This document shows, piece by piece, positions 47,860 through 59,050 of a DNA stretch of 64,000 nucleotides (position 1 is the stretch's first letter; every line of letters starts with the position of its first letter). The notes under the pieces were generated by a model that was not told the origin of the DNA, searched no databases, and worked only from the letters and a program-made list of their open reading frames with translations. This DNA comes from Cyrtodaria siliqua (lineage: Eukaryota; Mollusca; Bivalvia; Adapedonta; Hiatellidae): positions 186,001-250,000 of the forward strand of contig JAWPHD010001124.1 in the NCBI GenBank assembly GCA_037043455.1, in the 5' to 3' direction. The position numbers and the translations under genes were made by a program.

Positions 47860-48690
47860 CTGAAATGTAAATCAAGAGTGAAATTTCGTATCCAATTTAT
47901 CGGAAACGCGTTTATTGATTGGTTCATTAAAAATCGTTCTATAACATTTAAAGAGGAAAACATTATTCATTATTTATTGACAGTTTTAATACACCTAATC
48001 GTGAAAGTGTTTGCCGGCGATTTACCGTAAGCTAAACGACAGCTTTGCGTGATCTAATTTACGGCTCAACACGTAAAATATGTGTAAGACGACAATCTAG
48101 AAAATACAGACGCAATGATGCTTAAGAAAAGTATAATTATACATGAATTTTAAGAAGAACATTTTATTTGAAAAAACAGAAGCATTTCAAACCTATCGTT
48201 CTAGACATAACTTGGTGATTTAATGACAACACAGGTTAAACTAGCCGTATTACATATTCATCAACAAGTGTGATAGACGAAATGTTTTATTACAGGTATT
48301 TCAAAAAGTTGTCCGATAAAAGTCATCAAATCTATCACATTTAGATTTCTGTTAATAAATCTTTGAAATAGAAGATGGATTTACTCAATGTTGCACCTTT
48401 GATCCGCTTGATATTGGAAGTCTATATATGACCGTTTCCATTAATGGAATTGGTAACGGGCAATACCCTAATTTACTTTCATAAATAGCGAGTCTTATAT
48501 AGCCGTCTGTCTCGTAAAAAAATAAATGCTGTGTACCACTTACGTGACAGACATGATCACACCAGAATGGACTTGATCTAGTAATAACATTATTTTTTTC
48601 TCCCTGGAAAACAGCGTAGGGAGTGAGTTGAAGTTGACAGTTCAACAAACTGAAGTATATGATAAATAGAATAAAATATTGGTATTTTTA
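47860..48690. other. Putative intron upstream of the receptor exon
   Basis: Precedes the exon's TTTCAG acceptor on the minus strand. An 87-codon minus-strand frame (48385-48648) lies here, starting with TTG; it shows no receptor similarity. Confidence 0.4.
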
Positions 48691-49115
48691 TTTATATATT
48701 CTGTGAAGAATTATAGAAATTTCCCAGTTTGAGAAAATCTATAACATATCCCTTCCTCTACTGTGCTATCTCGCCTAGTGTGCAAGATAGCACAGTAGCC
48801 AAATGTTATGAACTAAACGATAGACGTCACAATATTACGTCACGAATTGATGTCATGATATTGCTCCGCACTGTCGCCAAAGGAGTGACAGAAGAAGGAA
48901 TGCTTGTGTCCAAAGACGATTGGAAAGAAATTCATCACAGAATATATATTATATAGTTTAATAAACATTTTTGTCGTGATACGGAAAATAATTCACTCGT
49001 CAGAAATATTCTTGCGATATAGAAACTTGTGCGAAAACGCACTCGTTTCTATATCACAATAATCTTTCTCACTCGGGAATTATTTCCCGTATCACTTCAA
49101 CAATGTTAATTAAAC
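48690..49115 (+). mobile_element. Composite MITE, copy 2
   Basis: Same structure as at 27.9 kb. The open frame (48729-48956) is intact at the same 75 codons with eight amino-acid differences, and the hairpin is at 48976-49095. By eye the two frames differ at 11 bases, eight replacement and three silent, about what neutrality would give. An internal 14-bp inverted repeat (CTACTGTGCTATCT ... AGATAGCACAGTAG) is perfect in this copy. Confidence 0.7.
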
Positions 49116-49119
49116 TCTA

Positions 49120-49200
49120 TATCACACCCTATATCAGGGACTCAACTCATATCAGCTATCAGACTGATATGGCGTCTCAAGCCTGATCTAGGGTGTGATA
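49120..49200. repeat. 81-bp hairpin repeat next to the composite MITE
   Basis: Arms 'TATCACACCCTATATCAGG' and 'CCTGATCTAGGGTGTGATA' around nested 'CATATCAG...CTGATATG' arms. It directly follows the composite MITE, and its right arm is immediately followed by 'CTAAAATACCC'. Confidence 0.7.
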
Positions 49201-50044
49201 CTAAAATACCCATTTATTATTTAAACGCTATACCTAAATCGCATGCCGCTTTGTGTGTTTCTTTATTTGTAATTAATTCATATCGCACCTGTGCGCAAGA
49301 AGCCTTATGATTTGCGTGGAAAATATGTTTGCAACTCTCGGAACTAGAACCAAAAATATTGTAATGTACACTCTTGCATTCTAAGCACTAAACTATAGAG
49401 CAAATGGTGGTATATTTAGGACTTTTTGTTATGATGCAGAACAAACTTATCATATTTAAACGCACCTCAATGTGTAACAGTATAAAATCGATCATCATGA
49501 TCATGCCGCAATGTAAATTTACCGTGCGTGGTGTAATACTATATTTTATTAAGTTGAAACCAGGATCTCGATTTTTTATTTCGAGGTTAAGTGAACTAGT
49601 GTCGTTGCACTAGTTATTGCGAAATGCATTTTTAGTTTGAAAAATGATACAACGTACAAACAAATCTCCGTAGTCTTGTGGGAATACCTATTCTATTAAG
49701 GAAGAAAAAAACGCAAGGTCCCTGGTTCAAACACCGTTCCGGGCGACTATTTGTTTATCACATCTATTTGGAAGCCGTATATTTATTGATTTTATTTGTA
49801 CGAAGGCTAAATATGTGTAATCTATAACGCATCGATTATTTGACTTTTACACCAAGTACATGATGTGCACTATAATTGATTACCATGGATGTATGGACAT
49901 AACTTGAAAACCAACGAGACATGTATGTAATTTAATAACTTTTCGGATGAAACAATTCAATTTACATATTTGCTGAAAATAGTATTGCAAAATAAAAAAA
50001 ATATAAATATTAAATGTAGTTCAAACATAAGCATAGAATGAGTA

Positions 50045-50541
50045 TAAAATTCAACACCCTCAAAACCAAGTCATACTTGCAAAACTTTTTTTAATATCTG
50101 GTGTGGTCTCCATAAGCACCACTTTCACTCGTCACTGTGCTGTCATTGACTCAATGTAGCGCTGGAGGTATCGTTGTGAAATGTCATTCCATGTTTGAGC
50201 GACACTTTTAGCAATTTCTCAGAGATTTTGTTGCTGTGTAAGTTCTCCCCCGTGACATTTAAATCAGTCACATTCGTGTTCAGCTGGATTTAGATCCGGA
50301 CTTTCCGCAGGACATGGAATATCTCCGACATGGTTGGCTTCTACCATGTGTTGGGTGGTCCTAGTATCATGACATGGGGGTAATATCTTCAACTAAGGAC
50401 TTCCTTCTATTTCCTGCTAATTGTGGAAGAAGGAATCGATGCACAATTCCGTCTTGGTATCGCTTATGAAAGCCACATCAGATATTAAGTACACATACTT
50501 TTGAAATTGTGAATTTTGGTGTTTAGGGTGTTGAGTTGTAT
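50045..50541 (-). pseudogene. Tc1/mariner transposase relic, internally truncated, with TIRs
   Basis: Minus strand, one frame with three stops: NHVGDIPCPAESPDLNPAEH, then HGGELTQQQNL, EIAKSVAQTWNDISQRYLQ, RYIESMTAQ and RVKVVLMETTPDI. SPDLNPAEH carries the third catalytic acidic residue of the DDE/D nuclease and is diagnostic of Tc1/mariner; the rest is the usual C-terminus ending in a conserved arginine/SM region. Both ends have 'TCAACACCCT.AA.ACC' in inverted orientation (50051 and about 50537), so the roughly 500-bp element looks like an internal deletion derivative retaining only the transposase 3' part. The DNA-binding domain and first aspartates are missing. Confidence 0.75.
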
Positions 50542-50628
50542 ACCTTTCTTATGTTTGAAATATTCGGATTTTTGAAATTTTCAACAAATATGTGAATATA
50601 ATTGTTTCATACAATGGATTATTAAATT

Positions 50629-51024
50629 GCATCCATGCCCTGTTTAGTTTTCAATGTCAAGGATTTCAATTATCGAAATCAAGTTATTACAAGTAAACTT
50701 CTTCAGCAAGGTTTTCGTTATTATAAACAGCGTTGAGCTTGCTCACGGTTCTATCGCCGCAACGAAAACCTGTTGAAGAAGAAAAACACCAACCTAAAAT
50801 CTTTTCTGTGACTAGAAATATCACAACCATTATTCTCTGGAGATGTTATCTATAAACTTAGGAAATTAAAGGTATATGACGGATTTCCTGACAACTTTAC
50901 ACAATTAACCATGAAATTCGTCAGAAAAGAATACGACTATTTAGTATTCCAACGCTCTTCATGTTTGGTGATTGACCCCTCTACAGTCAGTCACACACGC
51001 TTCACTTTTTCACTTATGCGATGA
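50629..51024 (+). pseudogene. RT-element (family-A variant) ORF C-terminal part
   Basis: One frame with only two TGA stops before the end: NVKDFNYRNQVITSKLLQQG, FRYYKQR, stop, ACSRFYRRNENLLKKK, stop, LEISQPLFSGDVIYKLRK, DGFPDNFTQLTMKFVRKEYD and VFQRSSCLVIDPSTVSH. It aligns with 'ISEPxFYGDLVYK' and 'QRTACLVV.P.TV' of the family. The related second copy at 51175-51336 (FVRKGYSPLVLQRTACLVID) follows in tandem. Confidence 0.75.
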
Positions 51025-51087
51025 CCGGACAACCTCATCGGACTCCATGATTGCACCTTCTGAAACCCTAAAAGGAAAGGTTGATGC

Positions 51088-51800
51088 ATGAACTTTCGTC
51101 CCTGGGATGGATTTTCTCTTAGGTTGCAACTGCTGTGGTTGTTCAAGACAATTTTGGATACTTCATGCGGTGTTTTTAATTATGTTACAAATTTAATCAG
51201 GAAGTTCGTCAGAAAAGGATATAGCCCTTTGGTTTTACAGCGCACTGCATGTTTAGTGATTGACCCCTCTACAGTCAGTCATTACGCTTCACTTTTCACT
51301 TGTGCGATGACTGGACTACCTCTTCGGACTCTATGATTGTGCAAGAGCTTTCGTCCCTCGGGTTTTCTGGTCGTACCCTAGATTGGTTTTCTCTTTGGCT
51401 GCAACTGCTGTGGTTGTTCAGTACGATTCTGGATGCATTCTGGGATGTTTGTTGTTTTGTATGTGTTTCTTTGGTTGGTTTCTCAGGATGTCGACTTTAT
51501 TGTTAGAGAATTCCTGTTGGTGGGATGTAGTTTTGTTTACGCTGTCTTGTCTATTTGGGCGTTGAAGACATGATCATAGCGAGGATTGTGCGCATATAAA
51601 ATCGATTCAAGCTTACCAGTAGCCCTTATTGCATACTGACCGTTCCAAGTCGGTAACCCTGTCTTCACCACCCTTTCTGTTGTTTTTTGTCTCTTTCATT
51701 GTATTTGCAAGTCCTTGTTTGCAGTACAGTGTGGACCTACGATGCCATTGCGCTCGGACGCTGTGGTTTATATAGGACCCTATATCTCATTTTTATATAA
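51088..51800 (+). mobile_element. Family-A variant: repeated C-terminus and distinct 3' end
   Basis: 51175-51336 repeats the C-terminal codons (LVLQRTACLVIDPSTVSHYA, CAMTGLP). 'CAACTGCTGTGGTTGTTCA' occurs at 51127 and 51403, showing a roughly 275-bp tandem duplication. The 3' end differs from family A but shares its core: 'GCATACTGACCGTTCCAAGT', 'GTCTTCACCACCCTTT' and 'GTGCCATTGCGC' type sequence to about 51800. A second copy of this 3' end is at 54014-54325. Confidence 0.65.
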
Positions 51801-52149
51801 AAACTGAGGGAAAAATGTTTAGTAAGTTTTTGTTGCACCCTGGAAATAATACATTTTTGGTTGTAAAATCAAGAAACTACTGCCATAGACACAATAGTTT
51901 ATTAAACACACATCCATAACAGTCGAGCATCTTAATGACGTAACGAATAAATGGGCGTAGGGGTCAAGCCCGTAAAGTCACAAACATGTCAGTATATTTT
52001 GTATACAGTATTATTTCATCTACAAAACTTTCTAAACCTTTTTCTCTCGGATGGACATATGCTATAGATACTCTAATGGGGTTATGAATACAATGCAAAT
52101 AATTCGGCAAATATTGTGTGTCATGAAACCAAGGTTAAGGAAGATAAAA

Positions 52150-52630
52150 ATATCGGACAGGGAAAGCAGCATTCAAGGACGACAGTCAACCACAAAACAC
52201 AAAAACTAACACGCAAACAGACAAACGAGAAGGCAAAAGTAATAAAAAATGCAAACGACATCACAAACACAAAAGGGTTGACAATAGGGCTGCCGCCTTG
52301 GAACGGTCAGTGGCAACAAAGGCCACTGGGGGTTTAAACCGGTTCTAGGGTGCACCAAACCTCACACTTACCCTACTGTCATCCCATTAAAACAGGACAG
52401 TGTAAATAAAGAAATACCCGCCATGATCTAATCTCTAACTAACAAGGCAGCATCAATAGGCAATATAAGTAACACAAATATGCTCGTGTAAATATAATAC
52501 AAAAAACAAATAGCCTAGAAAGCCACAATGAAGGTACTCAATGACTGGGCAGAAGCCAGAGCAACAAGAGAATAAACCATTAAGGGCACGACCGGAAAGA
52601 TCATAGACAGACATCAAACGCCACCGTCCC
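52150..52630 (-). mobile_element. Family-A 3' end, nearly complete
   Basis: 'TATCGGACAGGGAAAGCAGC', 'ACGACAGTCAACCACAAAAC', 'GCCGCCTTGGAACGGTCAGT', 'GTTTAAACCGGTTCTAGGGT', 'GCAGAAGCCAGAGCAAC' and 'CATCAAACGCCACCGTCC'. It ends where the LINE at 52.64 kb begins. Confidence 0.7.
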
Positions 52631-52639
52631 AATGGGAGT

Positions 52640-53998
52640 GGAAAAAGTCTTTAAGATCATGGTCAGTAGGAAATGACATAGTTAATGAGGTAGAATCTTA
52701 TATACATCTTGGAGTCGCGTTTAATAAATATATGAGTCATGCGGAGAACATAAAAGAAGCGAACGCTAAATTAAGAGGAACTCTGCTCAGCTTAGAATGT
52801 TGTGGAATACATAACGATAGTGGTTTACATCCGTTCACTTCAATGGAAATCTACAAATCTGTTGTACTGCCTAGGGGTTTATATGGTGCCGAAATGTGGT
52901 ATGGAATGACAGACACGGATACTTTATTTTTGGAAAGGTTCCTTAGATTCTGTGTCAAGTATATGCAGGCGTTTGGAAGCAGAACAAGAACAAATATTGC
53001 ATTAGGTATTTTAGGAAGTTATTCAATACAATCTGAAATTGACAAAAAGAAATTAGTGTTGTTAGGGCAGTTATGTTCGTCAGAAAAACAATCTCGTATA
53101 AAAGACGTGTTTCTGGTGCGTACTATAATTTTAATGAGAATCGGTCCGGTTACTTTAAGGATATAGTGTCTCTATTACGTATATATTATCTTGAGGGATA
53201 TCTGCTGCGTTATGTAGCCACTGGAGAATTCCAGAAGAAACATGCATGGAAAATTCGGATTAAACAGAGTATTAAAAACCGAGAAGAAAGTATGTGGTAT
53301 TCAAACCAAGTTGAACTCGGTGCTTTTTCGTTATTCAGCCTTGGTTTGGTTCAAGTCCAATCTGCAAAGTGTGTAGAAGTAATCCAAGTATGTTATATAA
53401 ATGCAGATGCGTTATTAATATGATATCCAGATTATGTTCGTTTGATCTTGAAAAACTCTGCTCAATGTGTGGTCTTGTTTATAAGGGTGATGTTCATCAT
53501 GCTTTGTATGAATGTAGTTATGCAGATGAGCACAGGCGTACGTTGTTTGTTGACTGATACTGTATTGAGGAAAGGTTTGGTAGATTTGTCTTAAATTTAC
53601 TAATTGCCAAAGAGCAGAACAATTAGGTATCCTGTTGGGAGCGCCATGTGATAATTTGATGTCATTACTTGACAGAGATTACAGTGCATTTCTAGAATTC
53701 AATATAACGTATATAAGTAAGTTATGGTCATTTTCTTTCACTCTATAATGTATATCAGACTCTGGTTGCGGTGGCGGGATTTTGTAGGTAGGGACAGTCC
53801 CGGTCACCTGAGCACGTCTTTGTGATGAGTATTTGTGCATATATTTTATAATAAATTATAATAATTAATATCATCGTGTATGCATAATATATGTTATGAT
53901 ATTACCTTTTATAATTGTGTACGATTTTGTGTTTATTGTAAATATATTATGTAAATCTCCTACTCTGGAGGAAATAAAGAAATAAAGATATGTGTATA
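52640..53998 (+). pseudogene. LINE relic, ORF2 post-RT and C-terminal part with 3' end
   Basis: Frame 1 (to 53166): VESYIHLGVAF, AENIKEANAKLRGTLLSLEC, YKSVVLPRGLYGAEMW, FLRFCVKYMQAFGSRTRT, DKKKLVLLGQLCSS. It shifts to frame 2 near 53100 (FNENRSGYFKDIVSLLRIYY, EFQKKHAWKIRIKQSIK), then frame 3 with a C-terminal finger LCSMCGLVYKGDVHHALYEC. The 3' end is 'CTCTGGAGGAAATAAAGAAA' with a short AAATAAAG repeat, matching the 42.36-kb LINE end, so both belong to one family. About 1.36 kb; two frameshifts make it dead. Confidence 0.75.
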
Positions 53999-54013
53999 GT
54001 TTACTAATTTCTC

Positions 54014-54325
54014 TGAATGTGGACTTTTATTGTTAAAGATTTCCTTTTGATCGGTTATACTTTTATTTACAATGTCTTGTCAATCTGGGCGTTGATGACA
54101 GGATAATAGCGAGGCGTGGTTGGGTACACTTAAAATCGGTTTAAGCTTACCCTGCCCGCCATATTGCCTACTGACCGTTCCAAGACTGTAACATTGTCTT
54201 CACCACCTTTTGTTTTGTGTTTAGTCTTGTCATTGTATAGTTAATTTGCTCTTTGTTTGTGGTACAGGGTGGATCTAGGGTGCCATTGCGTTTGGTCGCT
54301 GTGATTCCTATAGGAACATTTTCTT
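54014..54325 (+). mobile_element. Family-A variant 3' end, second copy
   Basis: 'TTTATTGTTAAAGATTTCCT', 'GTCAATCTGGGCGTTGATGA', 'CTACTGACCGTTCCAAGAC', 'TGTCTTCACCACC', 'GTGCCATTGCGTTTGGTCGC', parallel to 51486-51800. It begins within 20 bp of the preceding LINE's 3' terminus. Confidence 0.65.
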
Positions 54326-54547
54326 TTTTATATTCATGAGTTAGTACGTGTGTAACTATAGAGTCTGTAGCTCTAAGTATAAACCACTATAACTTGTTCA
54401 ATCGAAAAATTCATTTAACAAACTGACAGAGCGTCAGACATATGCAGATATGGATATTTATTTAAACGTATAACACGTTTAAAATGAGAATGTGTTAGAA
54501 TATATGTAAACATAACATAACGACGATCAATCAAAGTATTAAACATC

Positions 54548-55021
54548 TTGATTAACACATATATCTATAAATTAAATGGCTTAGTACTGGTTCTACACAG
54601 GAAGCCATCAAGGGAGTTCAATATACGTTGCAATAACTCAGTGGCTCAAGCATGTGAGCAAACTTATAATGTAAAACTTTGCAAACTGTTTACGTTAAAT
54701 ACAGTACTGAAATGGCTCAATTTTTCAAAGCGGAACTTCCACATTGATGACTTTCTCGTTACAATGTGTACGGTACACATTAAAACGTCTACAACATCGC
54801 AGTTGTGTCCTTTCTTTAGCTGCAACTTTTCTTTTACTTTTCTTTTACTTTTCAAGATGTTTTATCTTGGAATTTCTTTGGAATATTTTGTGGAATTAAG
54901 TGTGCTGTATATACAATATTTAGCCGAAATGCCCGAGATGCGATTCTTTTTCGCTTCGGTATATATATATATCTTTAACAAACACACAGTTGAGAGCATT
55001 TTCTTAACTGTCGAAATATGA
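54548..55021 (+). CDS. 157-codon open frame, AT-rich, unrecognised, possibly chance
   Basis: One of the two longest frames in the window. It begins with TTG rather than ATG, so a eukaryotic start is not obvious; internal methionines occur later. The middle and end are hydrophobic (FLLLFKMFYLGISLEYF; RFFFASVYIYIF), as any frame through AT-rich DNA tends to be. It contains a run of CTTTTCTTTTACTTTTC. No domain is recognised and no splice signals stand out. It lies between a family-A-variant 3' end (54.0-54.3 kb) and a B repeat (55.3 kb). Confidence 0.12.
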   Translation: MINTYIYKLNGLVLVLHRKPSREFNIRCNNSVAQACEQTYNVKLCKLFTLNTVLKWLNFSKRNFHIDDFLVTMCTVHIKTSTTSQLCPFFSCNFSFTFLLLFKMFYLGISLEYFVELSVLYIQYLAEMPEMRFFFASVYIYIFNKHTVESIFLTVEI

Positions 55022-55344
55022 AACGGTGATCATAGAGGATATATCATAATGTGTGTTTGTAAAATATCAGCGTTGCTTACAGATGACATGTTATTTGATA
55101 CATGTGTGTATGTATAATAGTTAAATGAATATATTTTCATGAGGAATGTGAACATCGGATAAAGAAACGAGTGCGGAGCCCTTTACAGTAAGAAGTTTTA
55201 ATATCGACTGCCAGATTGCCATCATTACTATGTGAAGCTTATTTCTAATTGAAAATTTAAAAAAAGTGTACATATACATATACACCACTATTAGTTCGTG
55301 ATCAACGCAGGTCAGCATCGACTATTAAAGAAACTAGTAAAGAA

Positions 55345-55915
55345 ACGTATGAATGGAGAAATTTGGATATCGTCGAACACGATAATTTCAAAAAATATTG
55401 CAGTTTCGGATTGATTGAGACTGTTCATGAATGGTAATGGGATGTACATGCTACTGTTCACGCCCTCTATCCTCGGGTTGAGTAGAACTCAATATTTAAA
55501 ATATCAATAGTACAAACATTTGAGCCATCCCGAAGATTGTATACATAGGACGGTGAACATGGAACCTTCAATGCAGTATTTTCACACCATGCCATGGCCA
55601 GCGGCGTATGGTCGCAGTTTCTAACAAAATGCAGGAAAACAATGGGCGACATAAACAAAATGGAATTTAGCTGAGAGCAGAGGTTAAGAAGCCTGCGTAT
55701 TACATGTAACAGTCAAAAGACTAAATTAAAAAAGCAGGCAACATATACTAAGGGTGATTAAACAATACTCAGAACCTTTACAGGCTGGAGTAGTGGAACC
55801 ACCTATTTGAAATTCGAATAAGAAACCCAACGTATTTGAGAACCACCGATATCTGTAAATATCGGACTCAGCGATCTATCTTCAAAGATCGGAAAGAATA
55901 AGGTCAGCAACCTTT
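55345..55915 (+). repeat. Family-B repeat, near full length
   Basis: Left end 'GTATGAATGGAGAAATTTGG', then 'AAAATATTGCAGTTTCGG', 'GCCATGGCCAGCGGCGTATG', 'GTGATTAAACAATACTCAGA' and right end 'CAGCGATCTATCTTCAAAGA'. Confidence 0.65.
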
Positions 55916-56589
55916 ATTAGATTGCCAAATTGACCATTTTTAATGACGTCCGATGTCCGTAAATTCAGCTTATTTTCATAAAATTGTCCTGTTTCTCCAC
56001 AAAAACGTATTTTATTAACTCATCATGTCAGTTATACCACAGGCGCGTCTAGACGTGATTACAAGTTACAGTCTTCCTCTTGGCTTAGCAGAATTAAAAT
56101 GATATATTACGTTAGGCAATAACCTCATATCTAAGTAAGCTTTGATTCATTGTTCTGTAAAGAAAAAGTGGCAGAGAAGTAATTCAAGCACACTGTATGA
56201 AACAAAAACGATTTGAAGAAAAACGTATCTAGTCAGTTAATGAAATATCATTACAATGTAGATTTCTTATGTTCAAAGCATTTTCCACTCTCATACTCTT
56301 TTTTTTTTAAATATGCGCTTGTATTATAGTAAGATTGCGCAAGCGTTTGGATGCTGTTAATTAATATTACTTTACTACGTGTTTGCTTTCCAACCAAATG
56401 AATTCTGCTTCTAGCAATGTAGGAATCGTACAACTAATACAATCAGTCAATTACACTGTGTTAACTTGTGCACGGGTTCCAATCGCAGACAATTTCGATA
56501 AAGAAATTCAAGAAAATATTGATATTCCTTATAGTAGAATGAACCTTTGTAATGATAACGAATAAAATACAGCTAACGAGTACTTATGA

Positions 56590-57290
56590 AAAGCATGTAA
56601 TGCTGTAGTTGTAGGTGATTGTGGACGGTATCGTATGTACATAACAGCGCACAAAAAGATCATCAAGTATTGGATTAAACTATTAAACATGCCAGATGAT
56701 GGTTATGTAAAATAAATGTTATAATATGCTTAGAAACATAGATAGTTATGGTTATAACCACTGGGTTACAAATCTGAAATTGAATCTATATTCAAAAGGT
56801 TTTGGATATAGTTGAGAGAGGCAAAGTGTGGAAAATCAACAGTTGTTTATAAGCCGATATGAAACAATACTAAAAGGTCAATACTTTCAAAAGTGGTCTC
56901 AAATGGTAGTAGGCAATAAAAAAACTTATTATAACCATTTTAAGAATGGTTTTAAATTCGAATTGTAAAGACGATGTTGAAACCGAATATCATTTTCTTT
57001 TGCGATGTTCTTTGTATAATGACTAAGACTATTGTATTCGCAAAGGAAATATTATGAACAACCTAATCTACACACATTTTATAAACTCATGTCTTTGACA
57101 CAAATAAATGTCATTATTAATTTAGCAATGGTTATATATTATGCATTTGAAAAAAGAAAAATTGTTTTCGATGTCCGTCATGTCCGTTAACCAAATCAGT
57201 GTGATACTGATTATGTATTATGTGTCTATATGTGTATTGGTCGGTGGTCATTATCACTAATAAAGAATTGAATTGAAGAATTAATATATG
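56590..57290 (+). pseudogene. LINE ORF2 C-terminal relic with (AATTG)n-like tail
   Basis: Multiple frames: GRYRMYITAHKKIIKYWIKL and LNMPDDGYVK; DSYGYNHWVTNLKLNLYS; QLFISRYETILKGQYFQKW; DVETEYHFLLRCSLYND and LRLLYSQRKYYEQPN. The 'ETEYHFLL.C..YN.LR' ending preceded by 'YI..Y.K..KYW.KLL.M' is a very common animal LINE C-terminus. The 3' end is 'AATAAAGAATTGAATTGAAG'. An open frame just upstream (56383-56565) may be part of the same element but is not recognisable. Confidence 0.7.
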
Positions 57291-57584
57291 GTTAGTTCCT
57301 AATTATGCAATATATACTATTTCCCAATGTACCATCTTCTTAGACACTAAACATTTGGAGAATGCTCTAGGACACGATGTCAACACTGATACACAAAAAC
57401 TGGAATTATTGGTCACTTTTCAAAAAACAACACATAAAGTATGTAACTATGTTGCTGAAACTTATATTTCATACTAGAACAGTCATTTTCTGTAATCTCC
57501 CGTGAAGCTGCGGTTTACATTAAAAGTTGGTATAAAAGTCGAACAGAATAATTATGCTGCTTTCACAGAACACAGTCAGCTTTA

Positions 57585-57705
57585 GGTATAGGTCATCATA
57601 GGGTCCACAGTCTGTCCAGTCATCGCACAATTAAAGAGGAAAGTATAGTGGCGAACTGTAAATGGGTCTACCACCAAGCATGTAGTGCGTTGCCAAATGT
57701 TGGCT
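57585..57705 (-). mobile_element. RT-element family A C-terminal codons
   Basis: Minus strand near 57700 to 57585: the CLVVDPFTVRHYTFLF-type sequence followed by CAMTGQTVDPMMTYT. A distal family-A fragment ('GTCGAACAGAATAATTATGC', 'CACAGAACACAGTCA') precedes it at 57537-57575. Confidence 0.6.
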
Positions 57706-57707
57706 TA

Positions 57708-57874
57708 ACAAGTACGCATATTGTAAAATTATAACATTTAATAGGTACTTGTAAAGCGGTTATCGCATTTGTTTCAGTAAAACATGTTTTAAACGTGTTC
57801 TATTGTCAAAATATTCGTTATAAAATGCTGCTAATAATAAGCTTTACCATCGCTTAAGGCGGGACCACGTAATG
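57708..57874 (-). mobile_element. MITE family E, truncated reverse copy
   Basis: Ends with GGGACCACGTAATG and contains the reversed left half ('GCTTTACCATCGCTTAAGGC' region and 'ATTCGTTATAAAATGCTGCT'). The other terminus is lost near the family-A fragment at 57.59-57.70 kb. Confidence 0.65.
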
Positions 57875-58071
57875 CACACCAGGTTATATGGTGCAACACA
57901 CCTCTCTCTTACCCTAGTGTCAACCCAGGTAAACGGGCCAGTGTCAATGTTGGCAATATAAGTATTACACAATATATAGACACAATATATAGGATCCACA
58001 CAATTCTGCGAATGGGTAAACCTCTTAAAATGCAGTACTTAGCAAAATGATAAGTTCATAACCTCTGTTGT

Positions 58072-58204
58072 TGAATGAATGAATGAATGAATGAATGAAT
58101 GAATGAATGAATGAATGCATGAATGAATGAATGAATGAATGAATGAATGAATGAATGAATGAATGAATGAATGAATGAATGAATGAATGAATGAATGAAT
58201 GAAT
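58072..58204 (+). repeat. (GAAT)n microsatellite, about 33 units
   Basis: Pure tetranucleotide repeat with one GCAT interruption at 58117-58120. Confidence 0.95.
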
Positions 58205-58439
58205 ACCTAGGTCCTATATTGTGCGCAAAACCTTATGAAAATGAAACAAATTAAGTAAGTTATTTAAAAATAACGTAACAATATATTGTTAGAAATATTT
58301 ACAAATAAGGGATGATATGATATAAATCAATTTACTATGTATATGTAGATCAACAAATGCCCGTCAACATGGAGTGTAAACAAGTAAATGCAAAAATAAA
58401 CGTATTACAATGAATTATACACTATCAGTCTGATTTCTT

Positions 58440-59050
58440 TTAAGAAATCAATCTAAAACAAGACTAAAATCAATTTTATCAAATAACTATTTCATACTAT
58501 TTAAACTTGGTAGTATCTTTGTCGCATAGGATCAAAGTCTATACAATCTAGCAGGATATGTTTAACGTTGCAAAACTGGGTACACCCACTGGTAATTTCT
58601 TGCCTTGTAATGGATATGAATGACTATGCCCTTTTCTGTATCGTGCTAAAACAACTTCTTCTCGATGAATGGCTCTACGAGAAGGACCCCGCTCGTCAAA
58701 TAACGGTTTTATTGAATGCAGTTTATTGTTCACGGACAAATCCCAAGCGGATTGTCAAGAGTTACGAATATATGCGTTAATAAAATATATAAAATTAGTG
58801 TAAGGTAATTTGGTATTAAAACTACGTAAATCCAATGCTGCCATAGCAGCATTATCAGCTCTATCATTTCCATGTATTCCTACGTGGCTTGGAAGCCAGC
58901 AGAAAATAATACCATTATCAGTTATAAGTTAAAATGTTAAACAAGTAAAATCAAGTTTCATTATATGATATGTTAGAGATTCAGTGCTTGTTTTATTCCA
59001 AAATATAAAAACATTCAATGTCTCGTTAGTTAGTGGTACACTTTTAACAA
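58440..59050 (-). pseudogene. RNase H-type LINE ORF2 C-terminal relic
   Basis: Minus strand: DNGIIFCWLPSHVGIHGND and RADNAAMAALDLRSFN (58920-58801), the last part of an RNase H domain (the histidine-glycine-N-x-x-AD motif that carries the final catalytic aspartate). Then LHSIKPLFDERGPSRRAIHR, EEVVLARYRKGHSHSYPLQG, LNIS, and after a frameshift NVKHILLDCIDFDPMRQRYY. The terminal segment is the same type as in the 13.2-kb chimera. Several stops and shifts; nonfunctional. Confidence 0.75.

Noticed and set aside
48544..48603. A 60-bp minus-strand segment bounded by TTTTCCAG and GTAAGT, 0.7 kb upstream of the receptor exon
   Set aside because: The receptor exon needs a preceding exon ending after one base of a codon. 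With that phase this segment reads straight into TAA, and the peptide in the open phase (GEKNNVITRSSPFWCDH) has no receptor similarity.
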